A stretch of 64,000 bases of DNA from Nymphalis io (taxonomy: Eukaryota; Arthropoda; Insecta; Lepidoptera; Nymphalidae), in contig NC_065894.1 in NCBI RefSeq assembly GCF_905147045.1, positions 12,499,501-12,563,500 of the forward strand, in the 5' to 3' direction. The notes below the pieces were generated by a model. That model was given only the letters and a program-made list of their open reading frames with translations, made no database searches and was not told where the DNA came from. The first letter of the stretch is position 1. The number at the start of each line of letters is the position of its first letter. Below, in pieces: positions 21,696-30,986 of this stretch. The translations under genes and the position numbers were made by a program.

Positions 21696-21747
21696 AAAAA
21701 TATTACTTCCTATTTAGTACATGTACTAAATAGGAAGTAATATTTTT
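21696..21747. repeat. Perfect 52-bp palindrome
   Basis: Two 26-base arms meet without spacer between 21,721 and 21,722. The left arm ends ctatttagtaca and the right arm begins tgtactaaatag. The arms are exactly complementary from the A-run at 21,696 to the T-run ending at 21,747. A further direct copy of part of the right arm (ggaagtaatatta) lies at 21,670-21,682. It can form a cruciform or RNA hairpin. Confidence 0.95.
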
Positions 21748-22261
21748 TATATATCGTGAACGTTTTCCTCCCGCATTTGAGGGGTGGGGCATTGTTAGAT
21801 ACGCTCCCTTACTGTACCGCTTACAACGTGTATGCAATTTCACGACGATCGATTATGTAATTAAGAAATGAAATCGTAAAAAACAATAAACTTTGCTTTT
21901 ATAATATCAGTTAGGTTATTAAAACTTAAGATGGCAACAAAACATACCTACGCCTACTATTGTGTAGGCGCGGCTTGCGCTCACGCACGCTATAATTCAG
22001 CGACCAATGAAAACGAGCGATCAATTGATGTATTTTAATCTCTAACTACACACGACCGCGGCTCGTGTCATTCGATATGATGACGTAGTTTATTGAATAA
22101 CGTCTGAGAATCATGAATTAATACAAATACTTTTATATAATTATGTCTGTCTAGTGATTAATGACAATTGAACGGATGACATCCGATTGATATGTGCATA
22201 GACAGACAGATTATATCACTTGAAAATAATGCTTTTGAGTCTACTAGTTTTTTTTGAATCG
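21748..22261. other. Intergenic, nothing recognised
   Basis: A moderately GC-rich patch near 21,950-22,080 but no supported ORF. Confidence 0.5.
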
Positions 22262-22360
22262 ATATGGCCCAGTGGTTAGAACTAATCTTAACCGGTAATC
22301 TGCTCTATGTGCACCCACCAACGAGCATCGAAGCAACGTGGTGGAACAAGTCTTTTTTTA
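22262..22360 (+). mobile_element. Rearranged tRNA-headed SINE fragment
   Basis: gatatggcccagtggttaga and taatcttaaccg form the SINE head. It jumps to a 3'-type block aacgtggtggaacaagtc, so the middle of the element is missing. Confidence 0.6.
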
Positions 22361-22837
22361 GGCGGGTAACTCTTTAATAAAACAATTAGAACCAATTTAA
22401 TATAATACTTATACATATACATTGATTAAAAAAACCGCGTAATTTATTTATATATTATTATATATATGTATCAAACTTTCACATAAAAAATCAAAAATCA
22501 AACCTTCTCAACTAAATTTCGGTGATAAAAGTATGTGTGAGAAGTGAACTATAAGAACGTAACATAAATGTTATATTTTTAAATACATAATTAGATAAGC
22601 ATCTTTCAACCCGTCTGTGTTACACAGTAACTTTCTGTCAAACACAGGACTTAAGTACCTAACTTAACAATCGCTAGGTAAAGACTCGACTTAAATAATT
22701 AATTAAGGAGAGAAGGTTTGGAACTCACTTAAACATTACATACAGAAACGTTGCTCTTATACTATATTGAAATTTAATTCATATCGCATCCAAAGAAGCT
22801 TTACTTAAAGAACCATATAACAATAAATGTATTATTA
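22361..22837. other. Flank shared by all units upstream of the mariner
   Basis: From 22,476 the sequence matches 42,885 and 61,078 onward. No gene recognised. Confidence 0.6.
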
Positions 22838-23760
22838 TTAGGTCCTTACATATGAAATTGGCGTTTTGTACGAGAGGAATATAAAGTCTTTTTTTTTTTG
22901 TAAAATATATTTAATTAATCAAAATACCGTTGCTATCCATACACTTTTGCCATCTCATAGATCCTTTTACTAAAAAACACCATGGGGGCGAGAATCAATA
23001 AACTCTTTGAAGGCGGTTTGGACCTCCGCATCGGAGTTGAATTTTTTTCCTTGTAAGAAGTTGTCCAAATTCCAGAAAAAATGGTAATCTGTTGGAGACA
23101 GGCCCGGGGGGTACGGTGGATGTCGTAGACATTCTAATTGTAGCATTTAACTTAGTGATTGTTAATTGTACAGTGTGTGTCTTGCGTTGTCGTGAAGCAG
23201 CAGTGGCCTAGAGCGATTGACCAATCTCGGTTGTTTAGCTGCTAGTTCTTCCTTCATGCTTTGCAGTTGCTGACAATAGATATGCCGTAATAGTTTGGCC
23301 AGATTTTAAAAAGCTGTAGTGAACGACACCGGCGCTAGTCCACCAAACACTCACAAGTAACTTTTTCTGAGTCAATTTTCGTTTAGGGTAGGATTTGGCT
23401 GGGTTTCCAGGGTTCAGCCATAGCGACGAGTGCTTCCGATTATCGTACAGTATCTACTTTTCATCACAAGTAATGATTCGATTTAAAATCCCTTCATTAT
23501 TGTGTCGGTTGAGCAAAGTAACACAGCAGTCTACGCGTGTTTGCAAGTTCGATTCACTCAATTCATGAGGTATCCATCGTTCAAGTTTTTTTACTTTCCC
23601 GATTTGCTTGAAATGAATTAATACAGTTTTATCACTTACCCCGAAGACTGCAGCTATCTCTGAAGTGCTTTGTGATGGATCCGCTTCCACAATAGCCTTT
23701 AATTCTTCATTTTCAACTTTTGTCTCCGACCGTCCACGGGGTTAATTCTGAAGGTCGAAA
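22838..23760 (-). mobile_element. 5'-truncated mariner relic, unit 1
   Basis: The terminal sequence ttaggtccttacatatgaaa at 22,838, next to TA, is a mariner-type inverted-repeat end. On the minus strand the transposase remnants run from 23,740 (PRGRSETKVENEELK-like) through the helix-turn-helix segment and the first catalytic Asp in TCDEK (near 23,457). HDNA follows near 23,170-23,190, and SPTDYHFF with the third catalytic Asp near 23,085-23,115, consistent with a DD34D enzyme. The N-terminal part and the second terminal repeat are missing and several stops break the frame. It is inactive. Confidence 0.8.
23454..23690 (-). pseudogene. Mariner transposase, middle part
   Basis: 78 open codons covering the second helix-turn-helix region (STSEIAAVFGVSDKTVLIHF) up to ITCDEK, which holds the first catalytic aspartate. 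A stop follows directly. A near-identical piece lies at 43,860-44,096 (one Ile/Val replacement). Confidence 0.8.
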
Positions 23761-23765
23761 TTTCG

Positions 23766-24062
23766 TTATCGGTTATTGAAAATTTGAAAAAATGCATATC
23801 GGAAGCTAAAGTTCAATAAATGACAATATTTAAAGTAATGCATCAACCCAAACAACTGGTTTTTCATGTTTTTGAATAATCTTTTGACCAATTGTAGATG
23901 CGTCTCACTTGAAACGTTTAAGGTATTATAACCCTTTCCTGTCACGGGATCAATGTAGGACCACCGTCGGTTTTTATTTATATAATTGCAAAATTTCGAC
24001 CGGAAGTTACGAGAAAGACGCATCAGTTGGTCCCCTGATGACGCTTCGATGACTTTTATCAA
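23766..24062 (-). pseudogene. Unidentified coding-like segment joined to the mariner
   Basis: 98 open codons immediately upstream of the truncated mariner on the same strand. They include NFRSKFCNYINKNRRWSY, then IDPVTGKGYNT and SSETHLQLVKRLF. This is not mariner sequence. The spacing of W, IDP, (S/T)G and a following acidic/aromatic stretch recalls the C-terminal region of MMADHC-type cobalamin proteins, but only weakly, and I treat it as unidentified. A copy in unit 2 (44,172-44,468) differs at one residue. Unit 3 has deleted it. The last third (LLNFSFRYAFFQIF) looks like read-through of non-coding DNA. It may be an exon relic of a host gene. Confidence 0.35.
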
Positions 24063-24413
24063 AGCACGCGCTGGACATCATTATCTGTTATGGGAACTCA
24101 CCATTAGGGCCTTTAAAAAAATTAAATAAGTTTAATTTGAAAGGGACTATTAAGCTTTATGCTTCCGAAAAAGAAAATTTAAATATAGAATAATATACTT
24201 TTTGAAATGATTACTATTCATTTAATTGCACTAATTAAACCAAATTATAAAAAAAATATTTTTAAATACTCATTACTAATTTTTTTTGTTAATTTTCACG
24301 AAGTAACACATTTAAATATACAAAAGTAATTTATAGAAAGTTCGTGACAAAACCGTATCCAGTGTATCTCTTCGAAGTTATTTCAAATTGAAATGCATGG
24401 AATTTAAATCATC
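24063..24413. other. Shared flank between mariner relic and LINE
   Basis: AT-rich, matching 44,469-44,820 and part of 61,894-62,155. No gene. Confidence 0.6.
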
Positions 24414-24530
24414 TTTTTTTTTTTTTTTGATATGCCCCGGGATGGCAAATGACTCTACTCCACCTGATGGTAAGTGGTAGTAGAGTCCAAACGCGACGAC
24501 GGCCAGTACAGTCGGGAAGAATGTTCTGTA

Positions 24531-27491
24531 CTAGCCGTCCCCGCCTTGCCGGCCCGCAAGATGCCTCTTCACGCCTCGTTTGAAGGAACCCGGGTTGTAA
24601 GAGGAGGGGAACACGTGAGCTGGTAAGGAATTCCATTCTTTGGTAGTGCGGCAAAGAAAGGAGTTGCCAAATTTCTTTGTGCGCGATGGAATTGATGTCA
24701 CAGTTAGGCGGTGACATCGAGAACCAGCTCGCGTGGACTTAAGAAGGAAGGGGGAAGCAGGAATTAGAGAGAATAATTCCTCAGAGCACTCGCCGTGATA
24801 CAGACGATAGAAAGCGCTCAGTGCTGCTATCTCGCGACGCAATTGTAAAGGTTCAAGGGTGTTTGTGACCTTTACGTCGCCAATAATGCGTACTGCACAT
24901 CGCTGCAACCGGTCCAAGGCCTCCAGTAGGTACTTAGCGGAGCCATCCCAAAGGTGCGAGCAATATTCAACGCAAGACCGTACCTGTGTTTTGTACAGCA
25001 GGCACAGTTGTTGTGGCGTGAAAAAGCAACGCACCTTGTTCAGAACTCCGAGTTTCCGTGAAGCTGTTTTTATAACAGCCTCGATGTAATCCCTTGGACT
25101 AAGGTCGCAGCGAACGTCAATCACCAGCATGGCGATTTTGCTTTGCATCACCAGCAGAGGGAGGGAAGAGGGGAAAATGTTGACTTTTTCGCCGTGAGAG
25201 CGCATACCTGTGTTTTCTTGGCATTAAACTCAACAAGATTATCAGAGCCCCATTTGGCGATGAGCTCTAACGTCCTATCGAGTTCAATGACAAGATTCTT
25301 CCGCCTCTCCTCAATTTCCGCTCGCCCAGCCACTGCGCGTCCGTGGTATCCACCATGCACTGTACTATCGTCTGCATAGCAATGTATGTTCCCAAGGGAG
25401 AGCATATCATTGATATGCAAAAGAAAGAGTGTGGGAGATAGCACAGATCCCTGGGGGACCCCAGCATTCACTACATAGAATTGTGAAGCGCAACCATCTA
25501 CTCAAACACGAAGGCTACGCTTGTGTAGGAAGCTGGCAATCCAGGTGCATAGCTGAGCAGGCGGACCATATGCCGGTAGCTTGGAGAGAAGACTTCTGTG
25601 CCAGACCCTCTCGAAAGCCTTGGAGATATCGAGGCTGACAGCCAACGATTCTCCATGCTTGTCGATAGCTTCACCCTAGAGGTGTGTTACGTACGCTAGA
25701 AGATCACCTGTGGACCGTTTTGGTCGAAACCCGTACTGACGATCATTAATTAGACAGTGATCTTCTAGGTAATGGATCAGTTGGTTGTTTAAAATCCGTT
25801 CCATCACCTTACAAAGTACTGAGGTGATAGCTATTGGCCGATAATTTGCCGGGTCAGACCGATCCCCTTTTTTGGGAACCGCTTGCACATTAGCTCTTCT
25901 CCAAGCCTCCGGCACACTTCCCGAAGAGAGAGAAAGTTGGAACAGGCGCGTTAACACAAGAGACAGCTCCGCTGCGCACTTCTTCAGCACTATGGCTGGT
26001 ATTCCATCGGGACCGCTAGCTTTCCGTACATCAAGTGATTGCAGCTCCGCACGCACATCACGTTGCCTGATTTTAATGTCAGGCATCGTATGGCCACATG
26101 CAGGTATTGTAGGTGGCAGTGCACTACAATCATCGATGACGGAATTGTCGGCAAAGAGTTTAGCCAGGAGATCAGCTTGCTCTTGCGGACTGTGAGCTAG
26201 CGATCCGTCCGGATTTCTGAGCGGTGGCAGCGAAGGTTGGCAGAAATTGTTTTGCACAGACTTGGTCAGACGCCAGAAGCTACGGGAGCCCCTAGGATGC
26301 GAAACAAGGTCATGACCAATCTGTACAATGCGCTGTGCATCCGCTCTCGTGTATGCCTTTCTACAGGACTTTTTATTATAGTTTGCTTTCAGTGAGTCAA
26401 TGTTAGATGCCCCGCTAATACAGCCGTTGATCCACTTGCGATATGCCGCCTGCTTAGATGATACAGCATCGGCACATTCACGAGTGAACCAACGGTTACG
26501 CGTACTCCTACTGACGAGATCTGAGCTAGGAATGTAGTATTCCATTCCCAGCATGATCTCGCCAGCAACAGCAGCGGCACTAGCTGTCGGGTCATTCCCA
26601 CTGAAGCAACGTTCCTTCCAAGGGACCGACGCATAGTTATCGCGCATACCGTCCCAATCCGCCGACTTATAGTGCCAAACGCGACGTTTGCATACCGCTA
26701 GTGGCGGCAGCTTGGCCTGTGGCACTCTGGTAGAAATAAGGCTGTGATCCGAAGAGCCAAGAGGAGCCTGAACCACAACCTGATATTCCACCGGGTGAGA
26801 AGTCAGCAGAAGGTCCAGTAGAGAAGGTGTTTGCGCATCAATATCTAGGATCCTGGTGGGCTGATCAACCAGTTGGGTCAAGTCATGTGTGAGAGCAAAA
26901 GCATGAGCAGTCCTTCCAGCATGGTCAGTTTTGAGGGATTTCAACCAGGATTCGTGGTGGGCATTAAAATCCCCCAAAAACACCAATTCCGCGTTAGGAA
27001 ATTGCTCTTGCGCAGCATCTCAAATCAAAAAAATCAAAAAAAAAAAAAAAAAAATCTGCCACCCGACTAAGATGGTCAAATAATCGGCTTGTCTCCAAGT
27101 CACCATTGTGGGATCTGTAGAGGCACACGTAGACACGGCTATGACGAATCATGTCCACACGTACCACCAACATGGAGAAGGAGGGGTCCTCCAAGCAGCG
27201 TAGTCGGTGACAGCAAACATCCGTCCTGACGAACAAGCATACTCTGGCTTTCGCTTTGAAGGATTCTTCAAGCGTGTAGCCGGGATAATTAAGGTAGCTG
27301 GTATCGGCAGGACGGAGTATTTGTGTCTCCGTGAGAAACAACATTGGTGGCCGTGCTGTCTCGAGATGGTGGTGGACAGCGTTGAGGTTAGTGTGGAGTC
27401 CTCGGATGTTAGAGAACTCGACCTCAAACAGCGAGGGTATGGTGGGGGTGTGCACCGCTGTACGACCGTTATTTCTTCTTTGTTGCGCCAT
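24531..27491 (-). pseudogene. Jockey-type LINE ORF2 (endonuclease/RT), broken
   Basis: From the ATG at 27,491 the product reads as an AP endonuclease (FSNIRGLHTN, LFLTETQ, LGDFNAHHESW, SSDHSLIS), then a reverse transcriptase. RT landmarks are SGPDGIPAIVLKK, NYRPIAITSVLCKVMERIL, NAGVPQGSVLSPTLF and the catalytic YADD near 25,368-25,379. The C-terminal region contains CVEYCSHLWDG and NSFLCRTTKEWNSLP. Pieces 26,994-27,491, 25,676-26,986, 25,148-25,471 and 24,531-25,205 lie in different frames or are separated by stops. Upstream codons to 27,677 use no ATG and belong to the leader. Confidence 0.85.
27021..27057. repeat. 37-bp A-rich insertion with ATCT target duplication
   Basis: Unit 2 reads gcagcatctgccacc without interruption at 49,311-49,325. 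Unit 1 has 33 bases (caaatcaaaaaaatc plus an A-run) between two copies of atct (27,017-27,020 and 27,054-27,057). The 37-bp net gain shifts the LINE frame. It looks like a retroposition event that delivered little more than a poly(A) tail. Confidence 0.85.
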
Positions 27492-28080
27492 TTCGGAAAA
27501 ATGAAATGGAAAAGAGACGTGAAGCGAGCGATGTATTACCACGATAGGGATGGGCAAAGTGTGGAGGCGTGTTTCCCCAAGTGGTTGCCAAAAGGAAAAA
27601 TACACTGACCCGCCGGACGGAAGGGCCCCCGAACCCCCCCGGAAGTGGCCGCCGGGACCCCACCTACCGGTCACCAACCGGCACGACGGTCCACCCCGAG
27701 ATTATGCGTGGCCTGGTGGGGCAGCCTCACGAGCTGGTTAGGCACGCTCGGGCCCCTGTACTATGCCACGGGCGGCCAGCGGAACAGCCGTTCCTTCGGG
27801 TCTCCCTGACCGGCAGGTCAATACAGTTTCCCCCGGCATTGGTTCAACAGCCGTTTCCAACTGGACCAACACCCATCGCGGCAATACTCGCTCGGGCTCT
27901 GGCTGTACGCTGGCTGACCTCGAAACGCGGCTGCAAGCCACTTCACGAGTTTTTCACTATGCGTACGGTGGTCACAAGCCAGGCGGATGTTAGCATCCTA
28001 CCACCAGATGATCAGATGGTCGCTCAGATATCCCTTAGTCGCCTCTTACGACACCCATGGGAAAGAGAGGGGCAGTGAAA

Positions 28081-28920
28081 TGTATTCTTTCTCCGTCACT
28101 GCACGGATAGAACAAAAACAGTTTTAAACTCTTCTCCTCTTAAACAGTTTTAAACTCTTAAAAGCTTTAAAGTGTTATACTGATTTAATTATATGGCAAC
28201 TTTAGTTTTTGTTTAAGTTTCTATATAATTTTTTTTTAATATATTTATGAAAATATATACATATTAATTTTAATAAATATTTTATCTTAACAAAATTCGT
28301 CAGTACCCTCAATAATAAAAATAATATTTTGACTTGCGAAGCAAACATTCGCTGTACGGCATATTTCCGTTCCTGCCTGAAAGTATAAGCCTAACATTAG
28401 CATTTATATTAGGTAGGGATTTTGGCATGAATTATCAAAAAAAAAAAAATTATTAGAACAAATAACAAAAAATGACATCTATCGTTGAATAGCGGTTAGC
28501 TAACTTGCTTAAAGGTAAAAGTGACATCTATCGAGAATTTTACGACAGTGTCACTTTTATATTAATGTATTATTATATTATTTAAAAGGCACTATTAAAA
28601 TATTTATGTACCTAAAATTATTTTAATAAAAATATTAATAATGATTTCTTTTTTTAATTTTTTAAAACATATTATACATGCAGCACCGTCGGTCTGTTCT
28701 GTCATTCTTATGTCAAAACTCAAATGCCAAAATAAATATAGAATTTGAGGTTATGTTATGAAAAAAAATCACGTACTTATTGGAATTTTATAAATAAAAG
28801 TACTAAATAATATTAAAATAGTGCAAAGGTAATTGAAAATGATTGTTTCCGTGTTCATACTAATAAATTGTTCTGCCTATAAATTTAGGCTTTAATTATA
28901 CCTAATTGTAAAAAAGCTAC
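28081..28920. other. Junction region between units 1 and 2
   Basis: AT-rich sequence matching 50,341-51,178. It includes twin gacatctatcg motifs (28,470-28,540) and an inverted pair aaaagtgaca/tgtcactttt (about 28,517-28,560) able to form a small hairpin. No gene. Confidence 0.65.
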
Positions 28921-29205
28921 TAGGTGGTCGGGCTTTATGCAAGCCTATCTGGGTAGGTACCACCCACTCATCAGATATTCTACCGCAAAACAACAGTACT
29001 TGGTATTGTTGTGTTCCAGTTTGAAGGGTGAGTGAGTCAGTGTAATTACAGGCACAAGGGACATAACATCTTAGTTCCCAAAGTTGGTGGCGCATTGGTG
29101 ATACAATTGTTAAAATTTCTTACAATGCCAATGTCTATGGGCGTTAATGATTACTTACCATCAGGTGGCCCATATGCTCGTCCGCCTACCTATACTATAA
29201 AAAAA
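28921..29205 (+). mobile_element. Metulj-like SINE, unit 2 plus-strand copy
   Basis: Orthologue of 8,925-9,210 with the same landmarks. Its 5' end is slightly different (taggtggtcgggctttatgc). Confidence 0.85.
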
Positions 29206-29413
29206 GACTGTCCCTTAAGACACAAAGTTACCGAAAGTTCACATAAAATTACTTATTAGTGTTTTAGACCAGATCGTAATACAGCTGTGATCTAGATTAA
29301 TGGGGACTTTAATAGAAAAAAATTAATAACACTAAGAAGCAACTGAAAGCAATTCTTCAACTATAATTCTATTTATAATAACTATACCTAACCAATCCAT
29401 GGTAGACCAGCGT

Positions 29414-29633
29414 ATTTTTTTATATAGGTAGGACGAGTATATGGGCCACCTGATGGTAAGTGATCACCAACGCCCAGTGATATTGGCATTGTAAGAAATG
29501 TTAATCATCGCTTACATTGCCAATGCGCTACCAACGTTGAGAACTGAGATGTTATGTCCCTTGTGCCTGTAATTACTGACTCACCCTTCAAACCAGAACA
29601 CAATACCAAGTACTGCTGATTTGCGATAGAATA
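29414..29633 (-). mobile_element. Metulj-like SINE, unit 2 minus-strand copy, part 1 (split)
   Basis: The 3' part of the SINE orthologous to 12,060-12,333. It is cut at gatagaata by the CR1-like LINE. Its other end lies at 34,087-34,144. Confidence 0.85.
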
Positions 29634-29692
29634 GCAAAGTAATACTTATGCAGTGTTTCTTTTTGTTTACCTGCCTCACATTATAAAACAAA

Positions 29693-30643
29693 ATGGATTG
29701 TAAACAATGTATGGATATTTTAAAACCTGAAGTATCTATTAAATGCGTTAGATGTCAAGGTAACTTCCATCACGAATGTATTGGATTATCAGAAGGTGAT
29801 TTTAAGAAAATGTTGCCAATGAATAAGGCCAAATGGAAGTGTCCTAATTGTAAAATTTCTAAAAAGATTGGTCAAAGTAGTCCCCAGGAGCTGACCGCGT
29901 CTCAACAGCATTCTATTTTAAACGTTGATGCAAACTCTTTAATGTCTCATTTCGATGAGCGTTTTAATAGATTAAGCTCAACTATCGAGTCATTCAAAAA
30001 GAAGTGGACTGAAAGAATTGTAAACATCGAGTCATCTGTAAAAACTGTTAATGAAAGAATAGATAATTTTGAGGTCGAATTATCTAAAATCCATAGTTTG
30101 CAAGCGGAATTTAATTACTTAAAGACATTGATCAAGGACTTAAAGGAAAGCCACTGTAAGAATGAGCAATGGGTTCGGCGCTCTAATATACAGATTAATG
30201 GCATACCTCAAAAAAAGGGTGAGAATTTAATAAATATAGTTAAATTACTTGCTGAAAGATCAAACTTTAAGTTGTGCCCTGACACTGACATTGACTTTGT
30301 TACTCGAGTAGCCACCAAAAATGATTTAGACATTCAAAAGCCTAAACCTATTATTGTGAAGATGCAGTCTCGATATAAAAAGGATGATTTCTTGTCATCA
30401 CTTCGCAAATTAGGAAGCATCAAGGCGTCTGACATTGGATTTCCAGGGGTGCAAAATCAAATATATGTTAATGATCACCTCTCCACGCGTAACAAAGCAT
30501 TATTGAGAGAAGCCAAACGTCTTTCTAAGGAAAAAGGTTATGTCTATTGTTGGGTCCGGAATTGCACGATTATGTTACGAAGAACAGATAACTCGCCGGT
30601 ACTCCACATTACATCTGAAGAATCTTTAAAAAAAATTTCATAA
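29693..30643 (+). CDS. CR1-like LINE ORF1: PHD-type zinc finger, coiled coil, nucleic-acid binding
   Basis: 316 intact codons from the ATG at 29,693. Residues 4-51 hold a Cys/His cluster (C-x2-C, CVRC, FHHEC, CPNC) fitting a PHD/RING-like finger of the kind found in CR1-group ORF1 proteins. About residues 75-155 are heptad-rich and probably coiled coil (FDERFNRLSSTIESF, VELSKIHSLQAEF). From about 160 (RRSNIQINGIP) to 300 the sequence resembles the ORF1p nucleic-acid-binding region of such elements. The product would package LINE RNA. Confidence 0.85.
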   Translation: MDCKQCMDILKPEVSIKCVRCQGNFHHECIGLSEGDFKKMLPMNKAKWKCPNCKISKKIGQSSPQELTASQQHSILNVDANSLMSHFDERFNRLSSTIESFKKKWTERIVNIESSVKTVNERIDNFEVELSKIHSLQAEFNYLKTLIKDLKESHCKNEQWVRRSNIQINGIPQKKGENLINIVKLLAERSNFKLCPDTDIDFVTRVATKNDLDIQKPKPIIVKMQSRYKKDDFLSSLRKLGSIKASDIGFPGVQNQIYVNDHLSTRNKALLREAKRLSKEKGYVYCWVRNCTIMLRRTDNSPVLHITSEESLKKIS

Positions 30644-30986
30644 GCGTAAACTCGTTATTTAATATTTTTTTTACTTACTTAATTTATTATAGGCAATCGT
30701 TATATTTTTTATATTCTTATATTTTTTATGTAATTCTTTGCATTATATCATACTTTATACCGTATAATCGAGTTAAATTTGATGAGATTGCTGTGCTTGT
30801 CGGTGGTTATGAGTCTAAATCTAGTGATAAGTTAATTGTACTTCTTCTATTTAATAATAATAAGCCTAGGGGTAATTGCTCAGATATAAGTACTCTACTT
30901 AAGTATTGGATAATGTTATTCGAAAACTTTAATTGGATAATTCGTAATAAACAGAATGCATATTTGTATATTTTTCTATATCCGCC

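Larger units (their letters stand above)
24414..28080 (-). mobile_element. Near full-length jockey-type LINE, unit 1
   Basis: On the minus strand: a GC-rich 5' leader from about 28,080 (containing the cccatgggtgtcgtaagagg motif common at the 5' ends of lepidopteran LINEs), an endonuclease/RT ORF beginning with the ATG at 27,491, and a 3' end with poly(A) (T-run 24,414-24,428). The ORF is broken by a 37-bp poly(A) insertion (27,021-27,057), a TAG at 25,676-25,678, a TGA near 25,501 and a frameshift near 25,150-25,200. The 3' end recurs at 3,417-3,569, 45,629 and 62,979. Confidence 0.85.
8016..28639 (+). repeat. Tandem segmental duplication, unit 1
   Basis: This is the first of three head-to-tail units, starting at the block aatgatttcttttttt that recurs at 28,640 and 50,897. 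Sequence shared with the other units includes 8,016-8,240, 8,925-9,330, 11,525-13,520, 13,785-14,370, 14,390-16,550, 22,476-24,413 and the LINE 24,414-28,080 with its flank. Unit 1 alone has lost mRpS12 exons 2 and 3 and carries about 5.9 kb (16,550-22,475) absent from units 2 and 3. In exchange it lacks the second bZIP gene. Confidence 0.9.

Noticed and set aside
25872..26195. Plus-strand frame opposite the LINE
   Set aside because: Antisense to the RT/linker region of the jockey-type ORF2, with no independent support.
27569..28078. 169-codon plus-strand frame, also at 49,829-50,338
   Set aside because: It is antisense to the GC-rich 5' leader of the jockey-type LINE. Long chance frames are expected there.
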